From Streptomyces sp. WMMB 322 (GTDB lineage: Bacteria; Actinomycetota; Actinomycetes; Streptomycetales; Streptomycetaceae): a stretch of 64,000 nt of DNA. A program made the translations under genes and the position numbers. A model generated the notes under the pieces. That model did no database searches. It saw only the letters and a program-made list of their open reading frames with translations, and had not been told where the DNA came from. Below are positions 1 to 8,234 of this stretch, piece after piece (positions within the stretch are counted from its first letter, which is position 1; each line of letters starts with the position of its first letter). The DNA lies in assembly GCF_900090145.1 (NCBI RefSeq), contig NZ_FMHI01000003.1, positions 246,458 through 310,457 on the forward strand. Direction: 5' to 3'.

Positions 1-134
1 CGATCCCCGGGTCCACCCGGCGTCGATGTGCCGACTTCGACCATGCCCGCCTGTGAAGCCGGACCGCGGCAATGAATATCCGCCGCCGCCGAAGTCGGCA
101 TGGGCGACCTCATCCACCCCACATGGAGGACGGC

Positions 135-476
135 ATGGCCCGGGAACTCTTCGCAGGTGTCCCCGTCACCGACTACGCCTCGGCTCTGCCCTGGTACGAG
201 CGGTTCTTCGGCAAGGAGCCGGCGTTTCTGCCGAACGACATCGAGGCGGTGTGGGAGGTGGCCGAGCAGCGCTACGTCTACATCGTGGAGGACCGGGACC
301 GGGCGGGAAACGCCCTGGTGCTGTCGTTCGTCGACGACCTCGACGAGCGGGTCGCCCAGATCGCCGGTCGGGGCATCGAACCCGCGAAGCGCGAAACGTA
401 CGAGGGCGGCGTGACCAAGGTGAGCTACCGGGACGCGGACGGCAACGAGATCAGCCTCGGCGGCGGCCCGGGCTGA
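135..476 (+). CDS. VOC (glyoxalase/bleomycin-resistance) family protein
   Basis: A 113-residue protein with the single-module VOC layout: ELFAGVPVTDYASALPWYERFFG at the N-terminus is the usual first beta-strand and helix, and DADGNEISLG near the C-terminus is the usual last strand with its Asp-Gly turn. The VOC fold pairs two such modules around a metal; substrates range from glyoxal adducts to antibiotics and cannot be told from sequence alone. I start it at the ATG at 135, four bases after GGAGGA (125-130). An in-frame ATG at 123 overlaps that ribosome-binding site and is less likely. It stands alone, with about 300 bp before the next gene. No specific substrate is claimed. Confidence 0.8.
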   Translation: MARELFAGVPVTDYASALPWYERFFGKEPAFLPNDIEAVWEVAEQRYVYIVEDRDRAGNALVLSFVDDLDERVAQIAGRGIEPAKRETYEGGVTKVSYRDADGNEISLGGGPG

Positions 477-773
477 CGGCGCCTCCGACGCCGAGAACCG
501 CTGATCCTCCTGCGCGAGCAGGTCAGTTGTCGGTACGAACGCCCTCCGGTGGTGTCAACCGTGCCTCACGCCGAGACCGACGTCCCCGCCTGCTGTCAGC
601 GGCAGACCAGGTCACGCAGCCCGACCCGCCCGCCGCACTCTTGTACCGCTGCCGCCCCCCTTCCGTACCGCTCGTCCGCCGTAACCCGCAGGACACCGAC
701 TCCCGTTGAACCGCGCAGGGACACCGGACGGACGCACAGGGACACCGGACAGAGGGGTACAGGGGTACGGGCC

Positions 774-1673
774 ATGGACGGGGACAAGGGCCGCGGCGCT
801 GCGGGGGCCGCCGGGCGAAGGGACTACACGACCGACGGGGCCGACAGGACCGGGTGGGACCCGGGACTGGAGGACGACTCCGGCGCGGTCGTGAAGGCCG
901 TCGGGCGGCAGATCAAGCTGTGGCGGGAGGCGGCGGGGCTGACGCAGGCGGAGCTGGGGGCAGCCATCGGGTACGGGGAGGATCTGGTCTCCTCCGTGGA
1001 GCGCGGAAGACGCGTGCCCAGGCCGGAGTTTCTGACGGCGGTGGACGAAGTGCTCGGTGCCGGCGGCAAGTTGGCGGCGATGAAGGGCGACGTGGCGGAG
1101 GCCCGCTATCCCAAGAAGGTGCGGGATCTGGCCAGGATCGAGGCCGAGGCGGTGGAGCTCGGGGCGTACGGCAATCACAACGTCCACGGTCTGCTCCAGA
1201 CGGAGGAGTACGCGCGGGCGCTGTTCCGGATGCGTCGCCCCGCCTACGGCGAGGACGACCTGGAGCGGTTTCTGGCCGCCCGCATGGCCCGGCAGGAGAT
1301 CTTCCACAGGACTCCCCCGCCGACGCTGACGTTCGTGCAGGAGGAGGTCACGCTGCGGCGTCCGGTCGGCGGCAGGCCGGTGCTGCGGCGGCAGCTCGAA
1401 CACCTCCTCCACGTGGGCAAGTTGCGGCATGTGGAGATCCAGGTCATGCCTACGGACCGGGAGGATCACGCGGGCATGGGAGGCCAGCTCCAGGTGCTCA
1501 AGCTGAGGGACGGCGCGACGGTCGGATACGCGGCCGCACAGCTGACGACCCACCTCATGTCCGACCCGAAAGAGGCTCAGGTGCTGGAGCTGCGGTATGG
1601 AATCATCCGGTCTCAGGCTCTCAGCCCACGGGAGTCCCTGGCCTTCATCGCGAAAGTGCTTGGAGAGACATGA
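774..1673 (+). CDS. XRE-family regulator with DUF5753 (WhiJ-like)
   Basis: About 299 residues. An N-terminal helix-turn-helix occupies roughly residues 42-95 (LWREAAGLTQAELGAAIGYG, then VSSVERGRR, the recognition helix region). The remainder matches the DUF5753 domain common in Streptomyces, with landmarks VHGLLQTEEYARAL, RQEIFHR and the late motif VQVMP-like IQVMPTDREDHAGM. These regulators typically sit beside a small DUF397 protein that modulates them, as here: the next gene begins in an ATGA overlap with this stop codon. I use the ATG at 774, preceded by AGGGG-rich sequence; an upstream in-frame start at 549 would add a low-complexity tail. Targets are unknown; related pairs affect development and antibiotic production. 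Confidence 0.88.
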   Translation: MDGDKGRGAAGAAGRRDYTTDGADRTGWDPGLEDDSGAVVKAVGRQIKLWREAAGLTQAELGAAIGYGEDLVSSVERGRRVPRPEFLTAVDEVLGAGGKLAAMKGDVAEARYPKKVRDLARIEAEAVELGAYGNHNVHGLLQTEEYARALFRMRRPAYGEDDLERFLAARMARQEIFHRTPPPTLTFVQEEVTLRRPVGGRPVLRRQLEHLLHVGKLRHVEIQVMPTDREDHAGMGGQLQVLKLRDGATVGYAAAQLTTHLMSDPKEAQVLELRYGIIRSQALSPRESLAFIAKVLGET

Positions 1674-1876
1674 CTTTGCAGCCCACTGCCCCGGACACCG
1701 CCAACCTGGCCTGGATCAAGAGCAGTTACAGCGGCAGCGACGACAACGACTGCGTCGAGGCCGCCGCCGCGACGGCAAGCGTCCACGTCCGCGACTCGAA
1801 GAACGCGCACGGCCCGCGGCTCACCTTCCCCGCCGGGGCCTGGAGCGAGTTCGTCTCGTTCGCCGCGCCCCGTTGA
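1670..1876 (+). CDS. DUF397 small protein, partner of the XRE regulator
   Basis: A 68-residue protein with the DUF397 hallmarks: WIKSSYSGSDDNDCVEAA near the N-terminus, VHVRDSKNAHGPRLTF in the middle and WSEFVSFA at the end. Its ATG overlaps the regulator's stop by four bases (ATGA), so the two are almost certainly translationally coupled. In characterised Streptomyces cassettes the DUF397 protein acts as a partner or antagonist of the XRE/DUF5753 protein. That role is inferred here from family and context only. Confidence 0.9.
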   Translation: MTLQPTAPDTANLAWIKSSYSGSDDNDCVEAAAATASVHVRDSKNAHGPRLTFPAGAWSEFVSFAAPR

Positions 1877-1887
1877 TCCGGACGGGC

Positions 1888-1913
1888 GGCCGGGCGTCGT
1901 CCGGTGCCCGGCC
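1888..1913. terminator. Hairpin between convergent genes
   Basis: A perfect 8-bp GC stem, GGCCGGGC and GCCCGGCC, encloses a 10-base loop. It starts 12 bases after the DUF397 stop and lies before the end of the minus-strand zinc-ribbon gene, so it could stop transcription from both sides. There is no T-tract, which is usual for Streptomyces terminators. Confidence 0.5.
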
Positions 1914-1997
1914 TTCAGCCCGGAGCCGAACCGTCAGGTGAGCCCCGCCCCAGGGCGGTGCGTCCGTCATCGTCCCGGGGCCGCGGGCGCCGAACGC

Positions 1998-2522
1998 TCA
2001 GCGACGGTTCCAGTGCCTCTCGCCCAGGCCCTCACCCGTCCACTGCCTCTTCACCTCGTCGGCGAACTCCAGCGCACGCTGAGCGTCCCGGATGCCTTCG
2101 AAGGGGTCCCGGTACGTCCGCGACGGGGACGGCGCGGCCGAGGGCGTCCTCGTGGGCTGTGTCGTGGCGGGTGCCGGCTTCGGCGGGGCCTTCGTCTTCG
2201 TGGGCTCGGGGGAGGAAGTCGGAGGCGGCGGCGACGGAGTGGGCTCACGGGGGACGGCCGAAGCGGGGGGCCTGTTCTTGGAGATCGGCTCCGGGTCGTT
2301 GCCGCCCGCCAGCAGAACGCCCGCGGCCACGCCCGCGCCGACGAGGGCAAGGGCGACGCTCACCGTGAGCCGCGCGGGCACGCGGTTCCGGAAGGTCAGC
2401 CGCAGAGCGGCGGACGGGGTGGGATAGGCGACGCGGTAGAGATCATGGCCGCAGTCGCCGCAGGACTCGGACGTCGCAGATGATCGCGTCCCGCATCGGG
2501 GGCATGTGGTCAGCATGCGCAC
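1998..2522 (-). CDS. Zinc-ribbon, single-pass membrane protein of unknown function
   Basis: A 174-residue protein. The N-terminus carries a zinc ribbon with two CxxC knuckles (CPRC at residues 7-10, CGDC at 21-24). A hydrophobic segment follows at about 50-72 (LTVSVALALVGAGVAAGVLL), then a Pro/Thr/Ser-rich stretch, and a short C-terminal region (DPFEGIRDAQRALEFADEV) that looks helical. The layout suggests a cytoplasmic zinc finger, one membrane pass and a wall-spanning linker. I do not recognise a named family. It is convergent with the DUF397 gene and has no obvious partner. Confidence 0.75.
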   Translation of the reverse strand: MRMLTTCPRCGTRSSATSESCGDCGHDLYRVAYPTPSAALRLTFRNRVPARLTVSVALALVGAGVAAGVLLAGGNDPEPISKNRPPASAVPREPTPSPPPPTSSPEPTKTKAPPKPAPATTQPTRTPSAAPSPSRTYRDPFEGIRDAQRALEFADEVKRQWTGEGLGERHWNRR

Positions 2523-3276
2523 ACTCCAGGGCAGTCCTCGGGGTCACACCACTATCCGCTTGCACTCGTGTACCTGCGGACAGTAACGGCGCAACCGCCG
2601 GTAACGAGACCCCCAGGCTGCACGAATCGGCCGGCGCCGTCGACGCGATTGTCATCAACGGACATATGGCGGCGTGGTGTTGAACCGTCGCGGGGTGCCG
2701 TCGGCGCGGGCCGCCGGGCGACGAGGCGCGAACGAACCCCGATCGGTACGGTCAGAGCGGTCGTGGCGGCTGCTCTCGGTTCGCCTTCGCGGATCAGGCC
2801 TTCCGGCACAGGCCTTCGCGCACCAGCGGGCCGTCTTCACGACCGGCGCGGCCGTTGACCACCGCTGCCCCGGGAATTTCCAGGGGCCCGGCTGCCGTGC
2901 TCCAACCGCCGGGCCCCACTTGCCCCCCTTCGGCCTCCTGCATCCCCCCAAGAGGCCCAAGTACCTGGTAAGACCCCCAACACCCCGGAAGGGTTGCACG
3001 CGCTCCGGAATTTCCTCTTCAGGATCTTCCGGACGCCTTCCGGACCCCCTTCCACGGACCCTTCCGGACCCCTTCGGGACCCGTCGGCGCTCAAGCCGGT
3101 GAGCGTGCCGCCGTCAGGGAGCACCCACCCACGGGAGCAGTCACGCACCGTGCGAGCGCCCCGCGCTCACGACACCCCTGTCACGACGTCACCGCCACGG
3201 CCTCACTGTCACGACGTCACCGTCACGACCCCGCGCACAACCTCACGCCTCACGACCCCGGCTCACGACCCCCGGC
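2523..3276. other. Long intergenic region without a convincing gene
   Basis: This 750-bp stretch lies between the start of the zinc-ribbon gene and the end of the isomerase gene. The open frames in it are Arg/Pro-rich and have no recognisable domain or ribosome-binding site. Its right half is dominated by degenerate tandem repeats (separate entries). I see no RNA gene. Confidence 0.6.
3026..3082. repeat. Degenerate 11-12 bp tandem repeat, about five copies
   Basis: The unit is CTTCCGGACCCC with small changes: copies start near 3026, 3037, 3049, 3061 and 3072. It lies in the 3' flank of the minus-strand isomerase gene. Confidence 0.7.
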
Positions 3277-3288
3277 TCACGACCCCAC
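3177..3288. repeat. Clustered GTCACGACGTCACCG and CTCACGACCCCGG repeats
   Basis: Two copies of GTCACGACGTCACCG (about 3179 and 3208) are followed by near-tandem CTCACGACCCCGG units at 3249, 3262 and 3276. The last copy runs into the stop codon (3277-3279) of the isomerase gene, so the array begins at the very end of the coding sequence. Confidence 0.65.
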
Positions 3289-4128
3289 GCCGACGACGTG
3301 CCGCACGTACCGCTCCGCCGTCTCGGCCAGGACCTCGGCGCCGTCGCGGGCCCACAGGCCCGGATTGAAGATCTCCACCTCGATCGGCCCGTCGTAGCCC
3401 GTCGCGTCGACGAGTTCGCGGAAGCCGCGCAGGTCGACGGCGCCGTCGCCGAGTTGGCCGCGGCCGAGCAGCACGCCCTCGGGCAGCGGCGTGACCCAGT
3501 CCGCCAGCTGGAAGGACGCCAGCCTGCCGCCCGCTCCGGCGCGTTCGATGTGTGCCGGAGCCAGGTCGTCCCACCACACGTGGTACGTGTCGACGACGAC
3601 GCCCACCTGCTCCGCCGGGAACCGTTCGGCCAGGTCGAGGGCCTGCCCGAGCGTGGAGACGACGCAGCGGTCGGAGGCGAACATCGGGTGCAGCGGCTCG
3701 ATCGCCAGCCGCACGCCGCGCTCCCCCGCGTACGGGGCGAGTTCGGCGAGCGCGTCCGCGATCCGCTCCCGCGCACCCGCCAGGTCCCTACTTCCCTCGG
3801 GGAGACCGCCGGAGACCAGCACCAGCGTGGACGTCCCCAGGGTCGCGGCCTCGTCGATCGCGGCGCGGTTGTCCGCGACGGCGCGGCGGCGCTCCGCCGG
3901 GTCGAGGGCGGTGAAGAAGCCACCGCGGCACAGGGAGGTCACGCTCAGCCCCGTGTCCCGCATCAGTTTCGCGGACGCTTCCGGGCCGTACTCCTGGACG
4001 GGTTCGCGCCACAGTCCCACCTGGGTGATGCCGAGCTTGCCGCAGGCGTCGGCGAGTCCGGGAAGCGGGAGCTGCTTGACGGTCTGCTGGTTGACGGAGA
4101 AGCGGGCGAGCCCCGCGGCGGCGTTCAC
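3277..4128 (-). CDS. Sugar phosphate isomerase/epimerase (AP-endonuclease-2-like TIM barrel)
   Basis: A 283-residue TIM-barrel protein of the xylose-isomerase-like family. Metal and catalytic positions typical of the family are visible: LAIEPLHPM (Glu, His), VVVDTYHVWWDD (Asp, His), FQLADWVTP and VEIEIFNP-like IEVEIFNPG (Glu). It starts at a GTG inside the end of the upstream DUF993 gene (GTGA overlap), so the two are translationally coupled. With a dehydrogenase and an aldolase-like protein just upstream it probably acts late in a sugar or polyol breakdown route. The exact substrate cannot be read from the sequence. Confidence 0.88.
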   Translation of the reverse strand: MNAAAGLARFSVNQQTVKQLPLPGLADACGKLGITQVGLWREPVQEYGPEASAKLMRDTGLSVTSLCRGGFFTALDPAERRRAVADNRAAIDEAATLGTSTLVLVSGGLPEGSRDLAGARERIADALAELAPYAGERGVRLAIEPLHPMFASDRCVVSTLGQALDLAERFPAEQVGVVVDTYHVWWDDLAPAHIERAGAGGRLASFQLADWVTPLPEGVLLGRGQLGDGAVDLRGFRELVDATGYDGPIEVEIFNPGLWARDGAEVLAETAERYVRHVVGVGS

Positions 4129-5333
4129 GCCTCCACCCCGTGCACTCCGAATAGCCGGCGCATGCGGTCCTGGGCGAGGCCCGGGTCGGGGAACAGGCCG
4201 AGGGCGTCGGCGAGTTCGTATGCCCGCGCGAGGTGCGGCAGCGACCTCGCAGACTGCATGCCGCCGACCATCACGAAGTGGTCCTGGTGGCCCGCGAGCC
4301 AGGCGAGGAGGACGACTCCGGTCTTGTAGAAGCGAGTCGGTGCCTGGAAGAGGTGCCGTGACAGCGCGACGGTCGGGTCGAGCGCCGCGCGGAACCCGTC
4401 GGTGTCGCCGGCGTCGAGCAGTCGGACGGCCTCGGCGGCGAGCGGCGCGAGCGGGTCGAAGATGCCCAGCAGGGCGTGGCTGAAGTCCCTCTCCGCTACC
4501 GGGTGTTCGTCGGCCTCCCCGATCGCGTGCCCGTGCCCCGCGATGAGTTCCGGGTAGTTGAAGTCGTCGCCGGTGTAGCAGCGGACCCCGTCGGGGAGGC
4601 GGCGCCGCAGGTCCACTTCGCGGTCCGCGTCGAGGAGGGAGACCTTCACGCCGTCGACCTTCGCGGGGTGTTCGGCGATGATCTCCAGGAACGTGCCGGT
4701 GGCGGCGTCCAGGTCCGCGCTGCCCCAGTAGCCCTCCAGCGCAGGGTCGAACATGGGCCCGAGCCAGTGCAGGATGACGGGTTCGGCGGCCTGGCGCAGC
4801 AGGTGCCCGTAGACGTCCCGGTAGTCCTCCGGGCCGCGGGCGGTCGCGGCCAGCGCACGCGAGGCCATGATGATCACCTGTGCCCCGGCCTTCTCCACCA
4901 CCTCGGACTGCTCCTCGTAGGCGGCGCGCACCCGGGCCATATCCGTGCCGCCCGGGGGGAGTTGGTCGGTTCCCACGCCGCAGGCGATGCGTCCTCCCAC
5001 GGCCCTGGCCTCCGCGGCGGAGCGTGCCGTCAGCTCGGCCGCGACGGACCAGTCCAGGCCCATGCCGCGCTGCGCGGTGTCCATGGCCTCGGCGACGCAC
5101 AGGCCGTGCGACCACAGGTGGCGGCGGAAGGCGAGCGTGGCGTCCCAGTCGAGCGCGGCGGGCGACTCCGGCCCGGCGCTTGCCCGGTACCGGTCGGCGA
5201 CCACGTGCGCCGCCGCGAAGACGGTGCGTGCGGCGGGCGCGGCTCCGGCCGGCGGTCCGGCGACCGCGGCCGCGGGCTCGGCTCTGGGCCGGTACGTGCG
5301 CAACGCCCCGTTCTCGTCGGGCAGTCGGATCAC
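4125..5333 (-). CDS. DUF993 protein, dihydrodipicolinate-synthase/aldolase-like
   Basis: A 402-residue protein of the DUF993 family, distantly related to class I Schiff-base aldolases of the DapA superfamily. Conserved blocks include FAAAHVVAD, SHGLCVAEAMDTAQRGMGLDW, QVIIMASRALA, VILHWLGPMFDPALEGYWG, VDGVKVSLLD (candidate Schiff-base Lys in the strand) and TGDDFNYPELI. The fold is inferred from these blocks; activity is not established. It lies between a Gfo/Idh/MocA dehydrogenase (about 100 bp upstream) and an isomerase that overlaps its stop. This trio recurs in actinobacterial sugar clusters, so a role in cleaving an oxidised sugar is plausible. Confidence 0.85.
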   Translation of the reverse strand: MIRLPDENGALRTYRPRAEPAAAVAGPPAGAAPAARTVFAAAHVVADRYRASAGPESPAALDWDATLAFRRHLWSHGLCVAEAMDTAQRGMGLDWSVAAELTARSAAEARAVGGRIACGVGTDQLPPGGTDMARVRAAYEEQSEVVEKAGAQVIIMASRALAATARGPEDYRDVYGHLLRQAAEPVILHWLGPMFDPALEGYWGSADLDAATGTFLEIIAEHPAKVDGVKVSLLDADREVDLRRRLPDGVRCYTGDDFNYPELIAGHGHAIGEADEHPVAERDFSHALLGIFDPLAPLAAEAVRLLDAGDTDGFRAALDPTVALSRHLFQAPTRFYKTGVVLLAWLAGHQDHFVMVGGMQSARSLPHLARAYELADALGLFPDPGLAQDRMRRLFGVHGVEA

Positions 5334-5436
5334 GGATGTTCTCCCTCGAAGCCTGAATCGGGACTGTGGAACGGGACTTGGGGACCGGACCCCGCCGGCC
5401 CCCGCCCGGGAGCCGGTCCCGGGGCCGGACCGGGTC

Positions 5437-6588
5437 TCAGAGCGACAGCTCCGGAACGGACATGCGGCGGCCCCCCGCCGACGAGCGCAGGCCGAGTTCG
5501 GCGAGCTGGACGCCGCGGGCTCCGGCGAGCAGGTCCCAGTCGTACGGCGTGCCGAGCACGACGTGCCGCAGGAAGAGTTCCCACTGGGCCTTGAAGCCGT
5601 TGTCGAACTCCCCGTTGTCCGGGACCTCCTGCCACTGCTCGCGGAAGACCTCCGTGGCCGGCAGGTCCGGGTTCCACACGGGCTTGGGCGTGCCCGACCG
5701 GTGCTGTGCGCGGCAGCGGCGCAGCCCGGCGACGGCCGAGCCCTCCGTGCCGTCGACCTGGAACTCGACGAGTTCGTCGCGGTTGACGCGCACCGCCCAC
5801 GAGGAGTTGATCTGCGCGACGACGCCGCCGTCGAGTTCGAAGACGCCGTACGCGGAGTCGTCCGCCGTCGCGTCGTAGGCCCGCCCCTGTTCGTCCCAGC
5901 GGCGCGGGATGTGTGTCACCGCGAGCGCCTGTACGGAGGTGACCCGGCCGAAGAGCCCGTGGAGCACGTACTCCCAGTGCGGGAACATGTCGACGACGAT
6001 GCCGCCGCCGTCCTCGGACCGGTAGTTCCAGGAGGGGCGCTGCGCCTCCTGCCAGTCGCCCTCGAAGACCCAGTAGCCGAATTCGCCGCGCACGGAGAGG
6101 ATGCGCCCGAAGAAGCCGCCGTCGACGAGGCGCTTGAGCTTCAGCAGACCCGGCAGGAAGAGCTTGTCCTGGACGACGCCGTGCTTGATGCCCGCCTCGT
6201 GCGCGAGCCTGGCGAGGGAGAGGGCTGCGTCGAGACCGGTGGCGGTGGGCTTCTCGGTGTAGATGTGCTTCCCGGCGCCGATCGCTTTGCGCAGTGCGTC
6301 CTCGCGGGCACTCGTGACCTGGGAGTCGAAGTAGACGTCGATGCTGGCGTCTGTGAGGACGGCGTCGAGGTCGGTGCTCCACTCGTCCAGTCCGTGCCGC
6401 TCGGCGATCGCCTTGAGGGCGAGGTCGCGGCGGCCGACGAGCACCGGCTCGGGCCACAGCATGCTGCCGTCGCCGAGGTCGATGCCGCCCTGCTCGCGGA
6501 TGGCCAGGATGGAGCGCACCAGATGCTGGCGGTACCCCATGCGTCCGGTCACGCCGTTCATGGCGATGCGCACTGTCCTGCGTGTCAC
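5437..6588 (-). CDS. Gfo/Idh/MocA-family NAD(P)-dependent dehydrogenase
   Basis: A 383-residue oxidoreductase. The N-terminal Rossmann segment IAMNGVTGRMGYRQHLVRS is followed by the family signature GKHIYTEKPTATG (EKP motif). The C-terminal domain has DMFPHWEYVL, which holds the expected metal-free catalytic His region. I take the GTG at 6586-6588 as start because GAAGGAGA lies about nine bases before it; the long open frame upstream is an artefact. A LacI-type box lies about 47 bases upstream, suggesting that this gene heads a three-gene unit with the DUF993 and isomerase genes. It likely oxidises a sugar or polyol; the substrate is unknown. Confidence 0.9.
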   Translation of the reverse strand: MTRRTVRIAMNGVTGRMGYRQHLVRSILAIREQGGIDLGDGSMLWPEPVLVGRRDLALKAIAERHGLDEWSTDLDAVLTDASIDVYFDSQVTSAREDALRKAIGAGKHIYTEKPTATGLDAALSLARLAHEAGIKHGVVQDKLFLPGLLKLKRLVDGGFFGRILSVRGEFGYWVFEGDWQEAQRPSWNYRSEDGGGIVVDMFPHWEYVLHGLFGRVTSVQALAVTHIPRRWDEQGRAYDATADDSAYGVFELDGGVVAQINSSWAVRVNRDELVEFQVDGTEGSAVAGLRRCRAQHRSGTPKPVWNPDLPATEVFREQWQEVPDNGEFDNGFKAQWELFLRHVVLGTPYDWDLLAGARGVQLAELGLRSSAGGRRMSVPELSL

Positions 6589-6634
6589 GTGGGTGGTCTC
6601 CTTCGGCTTCGCGCCAGGGATTGGCAAGATCGAC

Positions 6635-6648
6635 AGCAAGCGCTTTCT
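6635..6648. promoter_or_regulatory. LacI-type operator box 1
   Basis: AGCAAGCGCTTTCT contains the perfect 8-bp palindrome AAGCGCTT, the core recognised by LacI/GalR-family regulators (central CG). It lies about 47 bases upstream of the dehydrogenase start at 6588. An almost identical core, GTGCAAGCGCTTACT, occurs at 13705-13719 before the other dehydrogenase gene, next to a LacI gene. The assignment to that regulator is inferred. Confidence 0.65.
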
Positions 6649-6752
6649 ACACGGGAAAGCTAGCCGCATGGCTCCCGGGGCCACAAGTCCCCGGCCGGCC
6701 GGGCCGGCGCGTACGGGTAACCGGGACGGCACGCGCCCGGCGGCGGCCCTGC

Positions 6753-7361
6753 TCACCGTCCGCTCCCCTGCCGCAGTTCGACGGCGGTCAGGGCCAGGGC
6801 CAGCGGCCCGGGAAGCAGCAGGACGACGGGCAGCAGCGCCCACGCGCACACGGCCGCCGTCAGCACGGCCAGCAGCACCAGGCCGCTGCCCGGCAGATCC
6901 TTCACCGTACGGACGGCGCCCGCCTGCACGGCGGGAAGCCAGCCCGGCAACTGCTCGTGGGACCGCTGGGCGCTCGCGCGCAGCCCCACGACCGCGGCCG
7001 CGGTGGCGACCACCGCCAGGGCCAGCGCGAAGGGCCCCGCGCCCGGCAGGCCCGCCGAGGCGAGCCCGGCGTCGGCGGCGACCAGCGCGCCGAACGCGAG
7101 CGCGACAGCTCCCGCGGCCCATTCGCCGCGCCGGGCCAGCCGCCGGCGCAGCACGGTGAAGTAGCGTCCCGCCGTGCAGGGTTCGGCGAACAGGCGCCGG
7201 CGCCGAAGCAGCGTGCACGCGGTGGACAGCGCCGCCGGGAACGTGACCAGCGGCAGGGAGGCGACGGCCGCGGCGAGGCCCAGCGCCAGTACGTCGGCGA
7301 AGAGTTCGAAGCGCGCCCCGAAGAGGTCGCCGCGGTCACGGGGTATCCGCGAAGTGCTCAC
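6753..7361 (-). CDS. DUF624-like integral membrane protein (YesL-type)
   Basis: A 202-residue protein with about five hydrophobic segments. The N-terminal FELFADVLALGLAAAVASLPLVTF region followed by ALSTACTLLRR is typical of the DUF624/YesL family, which is found beside carbohydrate ABC importers. It begins with GTG six bases after the permease stop and ends the importer operon. The family's role is not established; it may help transporter assembly. Confidence is high that it is a real membrane protein, moderate for the family. Confidence 0.78.
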   Translation of the reverse strand: MSTSRIPRDRGDLFGARFELFADVLALGLAAAVASLPLVTFPAALSTACTLLRRRRLFAEPCTAGRYFTVLRRRLARRGEWAAGAVALAFGALVAADAGLASAGLPGAGPFALALAVVATAAAVVGLRASAQRSHEQLPGWLPAVQAGAVRTVKDLPGSGLVLLAVLTAAVCAWALLPVVLLLPGPLALALTAVELRQGSGR

Positions 7362-7367
7362 GGAAGT

Positions 7368-8234
7368 TCAGCCTTTCAGCCCGGAGTTGGCCATGCCCTC
7401 GACGAGCAGCCGCTGGAAGGCCAGGAAGAACAGCACGATCGGCAGCAGCGCGAACACCGACATCGCGAACATCGGCCCGTAGGCGGACTGGCTGGAGGTG
7501 TCGACGAAGGTGCGCAGCGCCAGTGTGAGTGTGTACTTGGCCGGCTCGAAGAGGTAGATCAACTGCGTGAAGAAGTCGTTCCACGTCCAGATGAAGGTGA
7601 AGATCGCCGTGGTGATCAGCGCGGGCCTCGTGAGCGGAAGCACGACCCGGGCGAAGATGCGGAACGGTCCGCATCCGTCGATCTTCGCCGCCTCGTCCAG
7701 TTCGCGAGGAAGCCCGCGCATGAACTGCACGATGAGGAAGACGAAGAAGGCGTCCGTGGCGAGGAACTTCGGCAGCACCATCGGCCAGAACGTGTTCACC
7801 ATGCCGAGCTGGTTGAAGACGATGTACTGCGGGATCAGCACGGCGTGGTGCGGCAGCATGATCGTGGCGATCATGAAGGCGAACAGCGGCCCGCGCATGG
7901 TGAACCGCAGCCGCGCGAAGGCGTACGCGGCCAGGGAGCAGCTGAGCACGTTGCCCACGACGGCACCGAGCGAGATCGTCAGCGAGTTCCCGAACAGCTG
8001 AAGCAGGGTGACGCCTTCGATGCCCTCGGCCGCGGTGCCGTAGTTCTCCGTGGCCAGCCGGGAGGGCAGCAGGGCGAGGCTGGCGAGGACTTCGTCCGCC
8101 GGTTTGAACGAGGTGGCGACCAGCCAGGCCAGCGGGTAGAGCAGCACGACGAGCACGGCCAGGGCACCTCCGTGGAGCGCGACGCGCCGCCAGTCGGTGC
8201 GGCGGTGCTGCCCGTGGACAGCGGTGACGGACAT
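7368..8234 (-). CDS. Carbohydrate ABC transporter permease, MalG type
   Basis: A 288-residue inner-membrane permease with six predicted helices. The EAA loop is visible as ELDEAAKIDGCGPFRIFARVVLPL, the site that docks the ATPase, and the ending QRLLVEGMANSGLKG is typical of MalG-like proteins of the CUT1 class. Its ATG shares one base with the stop of the MalF-type gene (TGATG), indicating coupling. No ATPase gene is present here; in Streptomyces a shared MsiK-type ATPase usually serves CUT1 importers. Confidence 0.94.
   Translation of the reverse strand: MSVTAVHGQHRRTDWRRVALHGGALAVLVVLLYPLAWLVATSFKPADEVLASLALLPSRLATENYGTAAEGIEGVTLLQLFGNSLTISLGAVVGNVLSCSLAAYAFARLRFTMRGPLFAFMIATIMLPHHAVLIPQYIVFNQLGMVNTFWPMVLPKFLATDAFFVFLIVQFMRGLPRELDEAAKIDGCGPFRIFARVVLPLTRPALITTAIFTFIWTWNDFFTQLIYLFEPAKYTLTLALRTFVDTSSQSAYGPMFAMSVFALLPIVLFFLAFQRLLVEGMANSGLKG

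Noticed and set aside
2674..3102. 142-codon frame in the 2.5-3.3 kb gap
   Set aside because: No ribosome-binding site or domain; runs through the degenerate repeats.
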